Assembly (NCBI GenBank): GCA_002402085.1
Contig: NVVB01000008.1
Span: 69,989 to 75,685 of the forward strand
DNA: 5,697 bases
Direction of reading: 5' to 3'
From: Gammaproteobacteria bacterium
Lineage (GTDB): Bacteria; Pseudomonadota; Gammaproteobacteria; Pseudomonadales; UBA3067
Made by a program: the position numbers and the translations under genes. The notes below the pieces were generated by a model. The model had not been told where the DNA came from. It saw only the letters and a program-made list of their open reading frames with translations, and made no database searches. Each line of letters starts with the position of its first letter. The stretch's first letter is position 1. Below, piece after piece: positions 1-5,457 of the stretch.

Positions 1-77
1 TCGTGCTGCATAAACAAAAATACCGCAGCGCTGGAATCCAACGTTGGCTAGAATTGTGTCATAGCGCAGTGAATTAA
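1..77 (+). CDS. C-terminal fragment of an upstream gene, possibly a LysR-type regulator
   Basis: The reading frame starting at base 3 is open from the window edge to a TAA at 75-77 and gives 24 residues, including RSAGIQRWLELC. The mix of basic, aromatic and Leu/Ile residues looks like true protein, and it resembles the final strand and helix of LysR-type regulators, where a short basic stretch precedes an amphipathic last helix. The family call is an impression from a very short piece. A second frame is also open as far as a TAG near base 51, so the choice of frame is not certain. The gene would end 40 bases before the DUF4404 gene, on the same strand. Confidence 0.35.
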   Translation, partial: VLHKQKYRSAGIQRWLELCHSAVN

Positions 78-117
78 AAATTCGAGATCCAAAGACCTAC
101 AGGAGTGACCAACGACC

Positions 118-372
118 ATGGGGCGAGAAGATATAGAGACCCTAATCAGCGAACTTCACAATCAACTCGTCATCGACGAATGCAGCCCACAGCAACTCGA
201 GTTGATGGACAAAATGAATGCCCACATGCACGATTGGGACGGCCCCGAACCCATAGACCCAGGCCTAAAAGAAGTGCTTGAAATATTAGTCACCGATGTC
301 GAAGTCACCCACCCCAAAGCCGCCGTTGTGATCCATGAAATGTTGGATGCGTTGATGCGTATGGGGATATAG
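118..372 (+). CDS. DUF4404 family small protein
   Basis: Complete 84-residue protein of unknown biochemical function. It fits the DUF4404 family of small proteobacterial proteins in length and layout: an N-terminal helical part (residues 4-33, with ISELHNQL), an acidic and Pro-rich linker (about 38-50, DWDGPEPIDPG), and a C-terminal signature of HPKAAVVIHEML followed by a final DALMRMGI. The HP...(I/L)DAL.RMGI ending is the main basis for the call. There is no signal peptide or membrane segment, so it is probably cytoplasmic. AGGAG at 101-105 is the only good ribosome binding site, 12 bases before the ATG, which is slightly far. Base use here is richer in A and C on the + strand than in everything downstream. 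A gene of the same strand ends 40 bases upstream, so the two may be co-transcribed. Confidence 0.8.
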   Translation: MGREDIETLISELHNQLVIDECSPQQLELMDKMNAHMHDWDGPEPIDPGLKEVLEILVTDVEVTHPKAAVVIHEMLDALMRMGI

Positions 373-642
373 GGGCAACTGCTTCGAGTTGTTTGCGTGT
401 GTTCTGGCAGTTGGCAGGTTTGGTGCTTAAGCAATAATACTATCTCTAATTTGGCATCGAATCCATTCCGCATAATCTGCTTGGTATCCCTGCTCAGTAA
501 TGACGCCGCTTCTTTGGATGCAACTATTTCGCTTTCTTCGCATGCGCCTATCGGTTATGTTATTGCAGTTGATGTCGTTTTGTTTTGTGAGATGCCGGAG
601 TTGCGCGTGATTCTTATGAATATTCTTATCTAAAGTTGCTTG
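373..642. other. intergenic stretch with no convincing intact gene
   Basis: Both strands carry open frames here, but none has a good ribosome binding site. A weak stem, CAACT (376-380) with AGTTG (387-391), follows the DUF4404 stop, but it lacks a clear T-run and is not called a terminator. On the - strand a 38-codon ORF (427-543) has a protein-like C-terminus. It overlaps another protein-like - strand frame, which suggests a decayed gene end. Confidence 0.4.
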
Positions 643-721
643 ATTCGCTATCTTGCATCTGTATGTTCATGCGGCTGTTGAGGTTGGACGTGTGAACGGG
701 CGGGAAACTTTTAGTTGCAGC

Positions 722-749
722 TTGCGAAGGAATAATGATTTCTTATAAA
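722..749 (+). promoter_or_regulatory. sigma70-like promoter candidate
   Basis: TTGCGA (722-727) and TATAAA (744-749) are separated by 16 bases and match the -35 and -10 consensus at 4 of 6 and 5 of 6 positions. Transcription would start about 25 bases before the hexamer array and would run into DNA with no gene. A non-coding transcript or a promoter left over from a lost gene are both possible. Chance matches are common in AT-rich DNA. Confidence 0.25.
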
Positions 750-782
750 ATTCCTCTGTGTTACAAATAAAACTTAATCTAC

Positions 783-842
783 ATAAACATAAACATAAAC
801 ATAAACATAAACATAAACATAAACATAAACATAAACATAAAC
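783..842. repeat. perfect tandem hexanucleotide array, (ATAAAC)x10
   Basis: Ten uninterrupted copies of ATAAAC, with a partial copy (AC) just before at 781-782. There are no mismatches. Because the unit is 6 bp, copy-number change would not shift a reading frame, and no reading frame of note runs through it. It lies 34 bases downstream of a promoter-like sequence, so copy number could change spacing or leader length. That role is inference. Confidence 0.97.
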
Positions 843-1719
843 AGCAATAATCTCTGATCCAACTTATTGTGACAAGCTCAGCTCCAGATTCACTTGTGCT
901 TATGTGTGACTCAGTTCTATTTGGTAAGATGTTGGTTTCTGTGGTTTTGTTTTTGTTTTTGTTAGGCGTTAAAGCGCCGTTGACGGTTGTGGATATAGTG
1001 ATTGATTATGTGTTGTTTTGTTTTGTCGGGTGTTGGAACTATTTATGAGTATTTTAGTCTGCTGTTGGTATTGTTTGTTAATCTGCGGTCGGTAATTTGA
1101 GTCTCTGATTTATCTTGAATGTACTTAGTGTTCTTAATGGATGTTCCACTAACCTTAATGACTTGCCAGATTCAAGTTTTTTGGAGATAGGCATGTCAAA
1201 AAGTCTTTGTTCGGAGTGTGAAGCACTTGATGGCTAGGAAAGTATGCTTTTGTCCAGATATGAAAAGTTTCTTGAATAGCGCATATGACTTGCTGGATGA
1301 AAGTACGGTCTAAATGTGAGACTACGAGTCCGTGGTTAGTTGTAGAGAAATAATTTGTGTTATAGGAGCGTGGTGTTGAAATGCGATAGGTTTGACGTGA
1401 GAATTTATTGTTTGCGAGTTAAGTTCTTGTTTGATTTATAGCGATGGTCGCTGAAAGATACTTTGGTGGATGATGGCGTTAATGTAAATTATTTATGAAC
1501 CAATAATAAATATATTTTTTTGATGGTTGTACGTTCTATGATTGCGTTATCAGGGGGTAGTCGTTAATTTGGCGAAAAACAAATATGCAGTAATAGACAT
1601 TAGTGATATTGCTTGTAATGATCGTTGTCGAATATTTCTATGTGAATAAAAGTAGAAAACCCCATGAGTTATCATGTTTTTTATAAAATAATTTAGTTGG
1701 GCATCTTAATTGAGAGAGA

Positions 1720-1744
1720 TCCTAAGAATAGGAGTGGTTTTTTT
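1720..1744 (+). terminator. possible Rho-independent terminator
   Basis: TCCTA (1720-1724), loop AGAA, TAGGA (1729-1733), then GTGG and seven T residues (1738-1744). The stem has only 5 bp and only two of its pairs are G-C, so it would be weak. No gene ends directly before it. Confidence 0.3.
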
Positions 1745-1910
1745 GTTTGTTGTAGCGGTTGTTCCGTAACCATCGTATGCGAATATTTAATCGATATGTG
1801 CCTGAAGGGTATTTGATTGTTATGTAATGGTGGATGACTTAACGGACTCTAATCGAAATGCAGTTTGTGATATTTGGATGTTCAAAATGTTAGGTAGATA
1901 AGAAGATCAA

Positions 1911-2205
1911 ATGAAGTGCTTTAAGTCGTTGTTTGTATAGTGCTACATGTGCTTTTTCTGTTGAGTGTAGAGTGTAGAGTGTCGGATGCAAAGATAACGG
2001 AGATTCATCAGTACACGGTGGGACAATATTTATAAGCTTTGATAATCGAATGGGGTTCCATAAGGATGAAGCCCAATCATTTTATGTCACTGCGGCTCTG
2101 TCGGCTCTTGCTGCTGAGCTGACGGTTGATGCAACAGGGGATAGTGCTTGTACAGTTTATGCAAATACCGCTGCGATGAAGGCGTTTAATATACGTTCGA
2201 ATTAG
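1911..2205 (+). pseudogene. broken gene for a small secreted protein
   Basis: Three overlapping frames join into one sensible protein of about 95 residues. It starts at ATG 1911 with MKCFKSLFV. One surplus base near 1938 then leads into SATCAFSVECRV, a typical Sec signal-peptide core. Removing one copy of the 7-base repeat GAGTGTA (1963-1982) joins this in frame to SDAKITEIHQYTVGQ, and one missing base near 2026 gives IFISFDNRMGFHKDE and the rest, ending at TAG 2203-2205. The mature part has a beta-strand opening, a middle helix (QSFYVTAALSALAAEL), a single Cys in DSACTVY and a short C-terminal strand. This layout resembles the intact secreted protein at 2634-2999 (GQVRFDTTT, then NMLSVILTA, then GGCRV). 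I infer a decayed relative. The start has only a weak upstream GAAG. Function is unknown, and the three indels make a working product unlikely. Confidence 0.65.
1963..1982 (+). repeat. 7-bp tandem repeat, GAGTGTA, 2.9 copies
   Basis: Two complete GAGTGTA units (1963-1969, 1970-1976) and a third lacking its last base. It lies inside the signal-peptide region of the pseudogene. Seven is not a multiple of three, and removing one unit restores the frame locally, so this looks like the duplication that broke the gene, or a slippage switch. Confidence 0.9.
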
Positions 2206-2386
2206 TTGTCTCGTGTGCTGCGAATGGGTATTAGAGCGTTAACGTTAACAGATATTGTTTCCTTTAAAGAATTTCTTTCTGAGGCTGTGAGGTCAGCGGC
2301 GCTAGGCCGTTCGTTCTACGTGGGTTCGGCTTGTCCATTTATAAGGGGTATAGGGCGAGGGAAGTGATTGTTGAATCATGAGCCGC

Positions 2387-2414
2387 AACCGCCAAGCTAA
2401 AGTGGTTAGCGGTT
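2387..2414 (+). terminator. hairpin, possible terminator
   Basis: GCTAA (2396-2400), loop AGTGG, TTAGC (2406-2410), framed by AACC (2387-2390) and GGTT (2411-2414). An alternative pairing is AACCGC with GCGGTT. The following TGTTGTTCT is T-rich but interrupted. It lies about 180 bases after the pseudogene stop and could end a transcript from that locus. Confidence 0.35.
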
Positions 2415-2520
2415 TGTTGTTCTAATTAATATTCTACGTGCTTTTGTGGGTGAGGTGTTGCGTGTCCACGCAACTTTCAATAAATAAATAATTAATTAGT
2501 GAGTTGGTATGGGGGTGTTT

Positions 2521-2536
2521 GGGGTGTGGTTACCCC
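2521..2536. repeat. inverted repeat GGGGT-6-ACCCC
   Basis: A perfect 5-bp GC-rich stem with the 6-base loop GTGGTT, about 100 bases before the secreted-protein start. It could be a hairpin or a protein-binding site; no T-run follows. Confidence 0.5.
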
Positions 2537-2563
2537 GCTATGTAGTCATAATGCATTTCTGCG

Positions 2564-2578
2564 CATAGGTAGCCTATG
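2564..2578. repeat. inverted repeat CATAGG-3-CCTATG
   Basis: Perfect 6-bp arms with spacer TAG, about 55 bases before the start codon at 2634. Its position fits an operator or a recombinase half-site pair. Neither can be shown from the sequence. Confidence 0.5.
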
Positions 2579-2633
2579 GTTATCTCGATTAACAGAAGGT
2601 TTATCTAAATAAAATAAGATATATGGAGTTTTT

Positions 2634-2999
2634 ATGAAAATTAAACGCATTGCCGCAATTTCGGTTCTATCAATTTTGGCGACGTCCCCTGCATTTGCTG
2701 AGTATGCAGGAGGCCTAAAATTGCATAGGGTCTGGACAGAAAGTAGCGGCTTTACATATGCAGGTACTACAGGCACCCCGTCTGGAACATGTGATTACTA
2801 CGATGGGCAAGTAAGGTTTGATACCACCACTGCAGCGGGGAAAAATATGTTGTCCGTGATATTAACGGCCCGCAGTACAGAATCAAAGGTGGATTTATGG
2901 TATACCAAATCAGCCGCTCCAGGGACTGACCAGAGTGGCGGATGTCGCGTACATAATATGGCTGTTCTGACGGGTATAGGTTTCTCTACGGCGCCTTAG
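2634..2999 (+). CDS. small secreted protein of unknown function
   Basis: Encodes 121 residues. Residues 1-22 are a clear Sec signal peptide: basic MKIKR, a hydrophobic core, then SPAFA with predicted cleavage before EYAGG. The mature protein of about 99 residues is rich in Gly, Thr and Ser. It has two cysteines, Cys53 (GTCDYY) and Cys104 (GGCRVH), which could form one disulfide after export. There is no further membrane segment and no lipobox, so a periplasmic or extracellular location is expected. The order strand (GQVRFDTTT), helix (NMLSVILTARS), strand (KVDLWYT), Cys-containing end resembles the broken gene at 1911-2205. GGAG (2625-2628) lies 5 bases before the ATG and supports this start. 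It ends 11 bases before a strong ribosome binding site and ATG that belong to the transposase relic. I do not recognise a named family; the reaction or partner is unknown. Confidence 0.8.
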   Translation: MKIKRIAAISVLSILATSPAFAEYAGGLKLHRVWTESSGFTYAGTTGTPSGTCDYYDGQVRFDTTTAAGKNMLSVILTARSTESKVDLWYTKSAAPGTDQSGGCRVHNMAVLTGIGFSTAP

Positions 3000-3001
3000 T
3001 T

Positions 3002-3010
3002 GGAGGTGAT
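3002..3010 (+). promoter_or_regulatory. very strong Shine-Dalgarno sequence before the relic
   Basis: GGAGGTGAT is a 9-base match to the 3' end of 16S rRNA and is followed at once by ATG (3011). The ATG now leads only to a six-codon frame ending at TAA (3029-3031), because the T9 run at 3014-3022 shifts the frame. With eight T residues the frame would enter the relic orfA. Confidence 0.6.
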
Positions 3011-3340
3011 ATGTTTTTTTTTAATATTTAAAAGAGCATTCAGTACAGAATTTAATGTCGATGCGGCTAATCTCGTGTTGAGGCAAGGCTATACTTACAA
3101 GGAGGCGCAAGAGGTAATTGGCGCCAGGTATGGCGTCCTTAGCGCTTGGTTAGTTTGATCAAAAGGTACAAGCGTTAGAGAATCGAGGTAAGAGACTATG
3201 AAGTAGAGGCGGATATTTTGAAAACGCTACCGCTTTGTTGATGACAGACGCCAACCAGTTTTCTCGATAATTAAGAGTTTATTGCAGGGCGGTTATAAAC
3301 TGATTGGTTGCATTCGAGCATTGTTTTATTGTTACAAAGG
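3011..3340 (+). pseudogene. eroded IS3-family transposase relic (orfA end and orfB start)
   Basis: A frame from 3030 reads KRAFSTEFNVDAANLVLRQG, then YTYKEAQEVIG and LSAWLV, ending at a TGA near 3158. This is the N-terminal helix-turn-helix region of IS3-family OrfA. Further on, other frames give QALENRGKRL and then ILK / NATALLMTD, the coiled-coil end of OrfA (usual form ILKKATALLMSD), followed by FSIIKSLLQGGYKLI, the start of OrfB. At least three frame changes and stops are present, and the catalytic DDE domain is entirely absent, so this is a dead fragment. The ALLM-type ending differs from that of the insertion sequence at 4545-5697, so it is a separate, older element. The relic may reach to about 3340, since IRALFYCYKGE is faintly OrfB-like. 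It fills the gap between two secreted-protein genes. Confidence 0.75.
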
Positions 3341-3342
3341 AG
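3336..3342 (+). promoter_or_regulatory. ribosome binding site deciding the start of the Asp-rich protein
   Basis: AAAGGAG lies 6 bases before ATG 3349. It selects this ATG over an in-frame upstream TTG at 3304, which has no such site and would put 15 polar residues in front of the signal peptide. Confidence 0.8.
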
Positions 3343-3348
3343 AGTTGT

Positions 3349-4407
3349 ATGATTAAAAAGTTGCTTTTGTGTGGGGTGTTGAGTCTTTCTGTATTGGGGT
3401 CAGTTAATGCGTTTTCGAATGCGCTAACTGTATCTGATTTTATTCAGGTTATTGGTGAGGTTGAAGGAGATGTACAGGAGTTTAAAGTAGATACCTGTGA
3501 TGAGCTGCCGTTTCTTCAGAAGACGCTGTGTCTTGAAATCAACATGCGATTTTCAAATGCTTTAGCTAAAGTTAAGCCATTTGTTGGAAATAACGAATTG
3601 ATATTTAGGCATTTTAGTAGGCAAAAAAGGAAGCTTGCCGATAGATACTATCTAAAAAAGATTGAGGCTGACTTTCGGGTTGCGGGAGATACGGGTTTAG
3701 AAATTTCAGAAAACGGCCTGTTTATTCGTGACGTGTTGTTACCGCACGCAGGGACGGTTACTTTCATTGGTAGGGTGTCAGGGGACGGTGATGGTACTTA
3801 TGATGGGGCGTTTGGACTTGATGATGATTTTGATATAGATCTGGATGGTACTTTCGAGTTTAGAGCTTTAGTCGGTTTTACCGCTAACCTAAAAATATTA
3901 GAAACTGAAGATGAATATATAGTGGTTGCACAACCTGTCTTTAGGATTTTGTTAATGGATTCTGATGTTGAGATTGATTACGATATAGATGGTTTGGGGA
4001 TTAATGCTACGTTTACATCTATTGTCGACGCAATAGGGGACTTCGTAGAACTTCGGTTCGATTTCCTTGCATTTGATATTGACGATATTAAAGATAATGC
4101 TGTTGATCTTGTTTTTTCTGCAAGTTCTGCTTTTCTTAGTGCTGGAGTGGGCGCCGATGATGCTCTTGGAGATGAATTATTTAAGCAGTCTTCAGATTTG
4201 ACTGAGATGTTACTTAATGATTTCATTGATGCGAATGTAAACAGAGTTCTGTTGACGCAAGAAAATCGAGTAAACCAAGAGATAACAAAAGCGTTAGATT
4301 TAAACGGCGATGGTGTGGTTGAGTACCGCTTTCCTAAGTCCCGTATTTTTGGTCCGGCGGTTGGTCAGCTGATTCCTGCAATACAAAATATTTTGAGTTC
4401 GAATTAA
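3349..4407 (+). CDS. secreted Asp-rich protein with EF-hand-like loop, function unknown
   Basis: Encodes 352 residues. Residues 1-21 form a Sec signal peptide (MIKKLLLCGVLSLSVLGSVNA), with likely cleavage before FSNAL. Cys8 lies too early for a lipobox, so this is probably not a lipoprotein. The mature protein has two cysteines, Cys50 and Cys61, that could pair. A basic, helical stretch at about 86-106 (FRHFSRQKRKLADRYY) is followed by very acidic, strand-like sequence from 145 to about 250, with GDGDGTYDG, LDDDFDIDLDG and DFLAFDIDDIKD. Near the C-terminus, DLNGDGVVEY (317-326) matches positions 1, 3, 5, 6 and 9 of an EF-hand or dockerin calcium loop. Residue 12 is Phe rather than Glu or Asp, so binding is uncertain. 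I recognise no family and no catalytic motif. Codon use is AT-rich. The 5' flank is transposon relic, so its promoter probably lies in relic DNA. Confidence 0.8.
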   Translation: MIKKLLLCGVLSLSVLGSVNAFSNALTVSDFIQVIGEVEGDVQEFKVDTCDELPFLQKTLCLEINMRFSNALAKVKPFVGNNELIFRHFSRQKRKLADRYYLKKIEADFRVAGDTGLEISENGLFIRDVLLPHAGTVTFIGRVSGDGDGTYDGAFGLDDDFDIDLDGTFEFRALVGFTANLKILETEDEYIVVAQPVFRILLMDSDVEIDYDIDGLGINATFTSIVDAIGDFVELRFDFLAFDIDDIKDNAVDLVFSASSAFLSAGVGADDALGDELFKQSSDLTEMLLNDFIDANVNRVLLTQENRVNQEITKALDLNGDGVVEYRFPKSRIFGPAVGQLIPAIQNILSSN

Positions 4408-4506
4408 AGCGGAGATCGACGTCGGCTTTTGCCAGGTTAAATAGTTTGATTTTCTTGTGTTAAAATCTTGGGCTAGAAATAAATGGTTATTTGAGCCGGA
4501 GAAGAA

Positions 4507-4575
4507 ATGTTGGGATGTTTGTGGGGTTTTCTTGTCTGGCAGAGTGAGGTTCCCCCAATAAAACGGACGATTTAA
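4507..4575 (+). pseudogene. possible gene start cut by the insertion sequence
   Basis: GGAGAAG (4498-4504) precedes ATG 4507. The frame reads MLGCLWGFLVWQS, hydrophobic and signal-like, up to the insertion sequence boundary near 4545, then continues a few codons into the element to TAA 4573-4575. This could be the 5' end of a gene whose remainder lies beyond the insertion, outside the window. It is short, and a chance ORF is equally possible. Confidence 0.25.
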
Positions 4576-5457
4576 ATGTCGGCATATTTCTCTTCATATT
4601 CTACCGGTGTTAAGTAGTTTAAAAAAGCGTGCCGACGACTCCGGTTATAAAATACCTCTATATATTCAAAAATGCTCTGCTTGGCTTCGCGATTTTGTTT
4701 TGTAGTCTTCATTGTGTACGAGTTCGTTCTTTAAAGTTCCAAAGAAATTTTCTGCAACGGCGTTATCTAAGCATTCGCCTTTGCGACTCATGCTGCATCG
4801 AAGTTGGTTATCTAGCAGTTTCCTTTGATAGTTTGATGATGCGTAGGTGCTGCCTTGGTCGGAATGAACGATCACTCCCTTCGCTTTTCCCCTTCGCCAT
4901 GGTTAACGCGTTTTGTACGAGCTCAGTATTGTTCTTACTTCCCATTGCCCATCCAATCACTTGACGCGAGAATAGGTCCAATACCATCGCTAGGTACAAC
5001 CAACCTTCTCTTGTCGCGATAAAAGTCGTATCACTTACCCATGCTTTATTTTTTCGATTGGTTACAAAATTCCGTTGTAATAAGTCAGGCGCAGGCTGTA
5101 GTGTGCTTCTAGAGTTTGTTGTCGCTATAAACTTACGTGACAGCTTTGATTCAATTTGAGCGGTTTTCATCAGTCTGGCAACGCGATTTCTACTGCAACT
5201 CTCTCCTGCATGAATTAAGTCACGATGAATCTTTGGTGATCCGTATATCGAGCGAGATTCTTCGTGTAAGCCCCGAATCTTCTCTGTCAGCCTTTTATTC
5301 TCTATGTTTCTCGTACTTTCGGGTCGATTTAGCCAGTCATGGTAACCACTGGCAGATACATCTAATGCATCGCACAACCGTATGAATCTGTATTCTTTGC
5401 GATGACGTTGTATAAACGCGTACTTCAGTTTAGTTCCTTTGCAAAGAATATTGCGGC
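4572..5457 (-). pseudogene. IS3-family transposase OrfB (DDE domain), two frameshifts
   Basis: Catalyses strand cleavage and transfer when fused to OrfA. The protein begins KYAFIQRHRKEYRF, then has an HTH_21-type region (SGYHDWL to GSPKIHRDL), then the integrase core. The DDE residues are all visible: Asp in WVSDTTF, Asp in VIVHSDQG, and Glu in NAVAENFF exactly 35 residues after the second Asp, as is standard. The normal C-terminus follows (SIFEYIEVFYN, RRHAFLNYLTPVEYEE), ending at TAA 4572-4574. Two single-base surpluses break the frame: one at a GGG run (4877-4879), between KGKSEG and VIVHSD, and one near 4688-4691, just before EAKQSIF. No normal ATG is seen; translation is expected by fusion from orfA. 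The frameshifts could be decay or sequencing error. Confidence 0.85.

Larger units (their letters stand above)
643..1910. other. T/G-rich gene desert
   Basis: About 1.27 kb with no convincing gene on either strand. Stops are frequent in all frames. The longest + frames (for example 851-1046) translate to Val/Leu/Phe/Cys/Gly-rich peptides, as expected from T/G-rich DNA, and lack ribosome binding sites. The + strand is strongly enriched in T and G, with runs such as three TTTTTG-like units near 945-961. It contains the hexamer array at 783-842, a promoter-like pair at 722-749 and a terminator-like hairpin at 1720-1744. One short ORF with a good GGAG site (1193-1234, 13 codons) is too small to call. 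The stretch may be eroded former coding DNA. Confidence 0.6.
2206..2633. other. non-coding interval between two secreted-protein loci
   Basis: No supported gene. It holds a 12-bp perfect palindrome, GTTAACGTTAAC (2238-2249), and a 47-codon ORF (2224-2367) without a ribosome binding site, in the same frame as the end of the pseudogene. It also has a GC-rich stem, CGGC-GCTAG-GCCG (2297-2309), the hairpin at 2387-2414 and the two inverted repeats at 2521-2578. The run-up to the next gene is AT-rich and may contain its promoter (TAAAAT at 2610-2615 is a candidate -10), but no clear -35 is seen at standard spacing. Confidence 0.5.

Noticed and set aside
397..633. A 78-codon + strand ORF after the DUF4404 gene
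   Set aside because: No good ribosome binding site, no recognisable domain, and the opposite strand looks at least as protein-like.
960..980. attC-like integron element (GTTAGGCGTTAAAGCGCC)
   Set aside because: Only a short GGCG/CGCC stem is present. There is no matching 5' core, no long imperfect palindrome, and no integrase or cassette array.
851..1046. A + strand ORF with a hydrophobic, membrane-like translation (MLVSVVLFLFLLG...)
   Set aside because: No ribosome binding site, and the Val/Leu/Phe/Gly/Cys content is what T/G-rich DNA gives in any frame.
1193..1234. Short ORF (MSKSLCSECEALDG) with a GGAG site
   Set aside because: Thirteen codons with no downstream operon to regulate; too little to support a leader peptide or a gene.
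2558..2587. A dif-like XerC/XerD recombination site (TGCGCATA followed by a TATGGTTAT-like half)
   Set aside because: The first half matches the E. coli dif left arm well, but the second half matches only about 6 of 11 positions, while true dif sites are strongly conserved. The CATAGG/CCTATG inverted repeat explains the look. Chance is more likely.
3304..3348. N-terminal extension of the Asp-rich protein from a TTG at 3304
   Set aside because: It would bury the signal peptide behind 15 residues and has no ribosome site, while ATG 3349 has AAAGGAG at ideal spacing.
4411..4434. Terminator after the Asp-rich gene (around palindrome CGACGTCG, 4417-4424)
   Set aside because: The palindrome has no loop-forming spacer and only four T residues follow, so a convincing hairpin with a U-run is not seen.
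4629..5385. Plus-strand ORFs across the insertion sequence (4629-4964, 5137-5385)
   Set aside because: They are antisense shadows of the orfB transposase.
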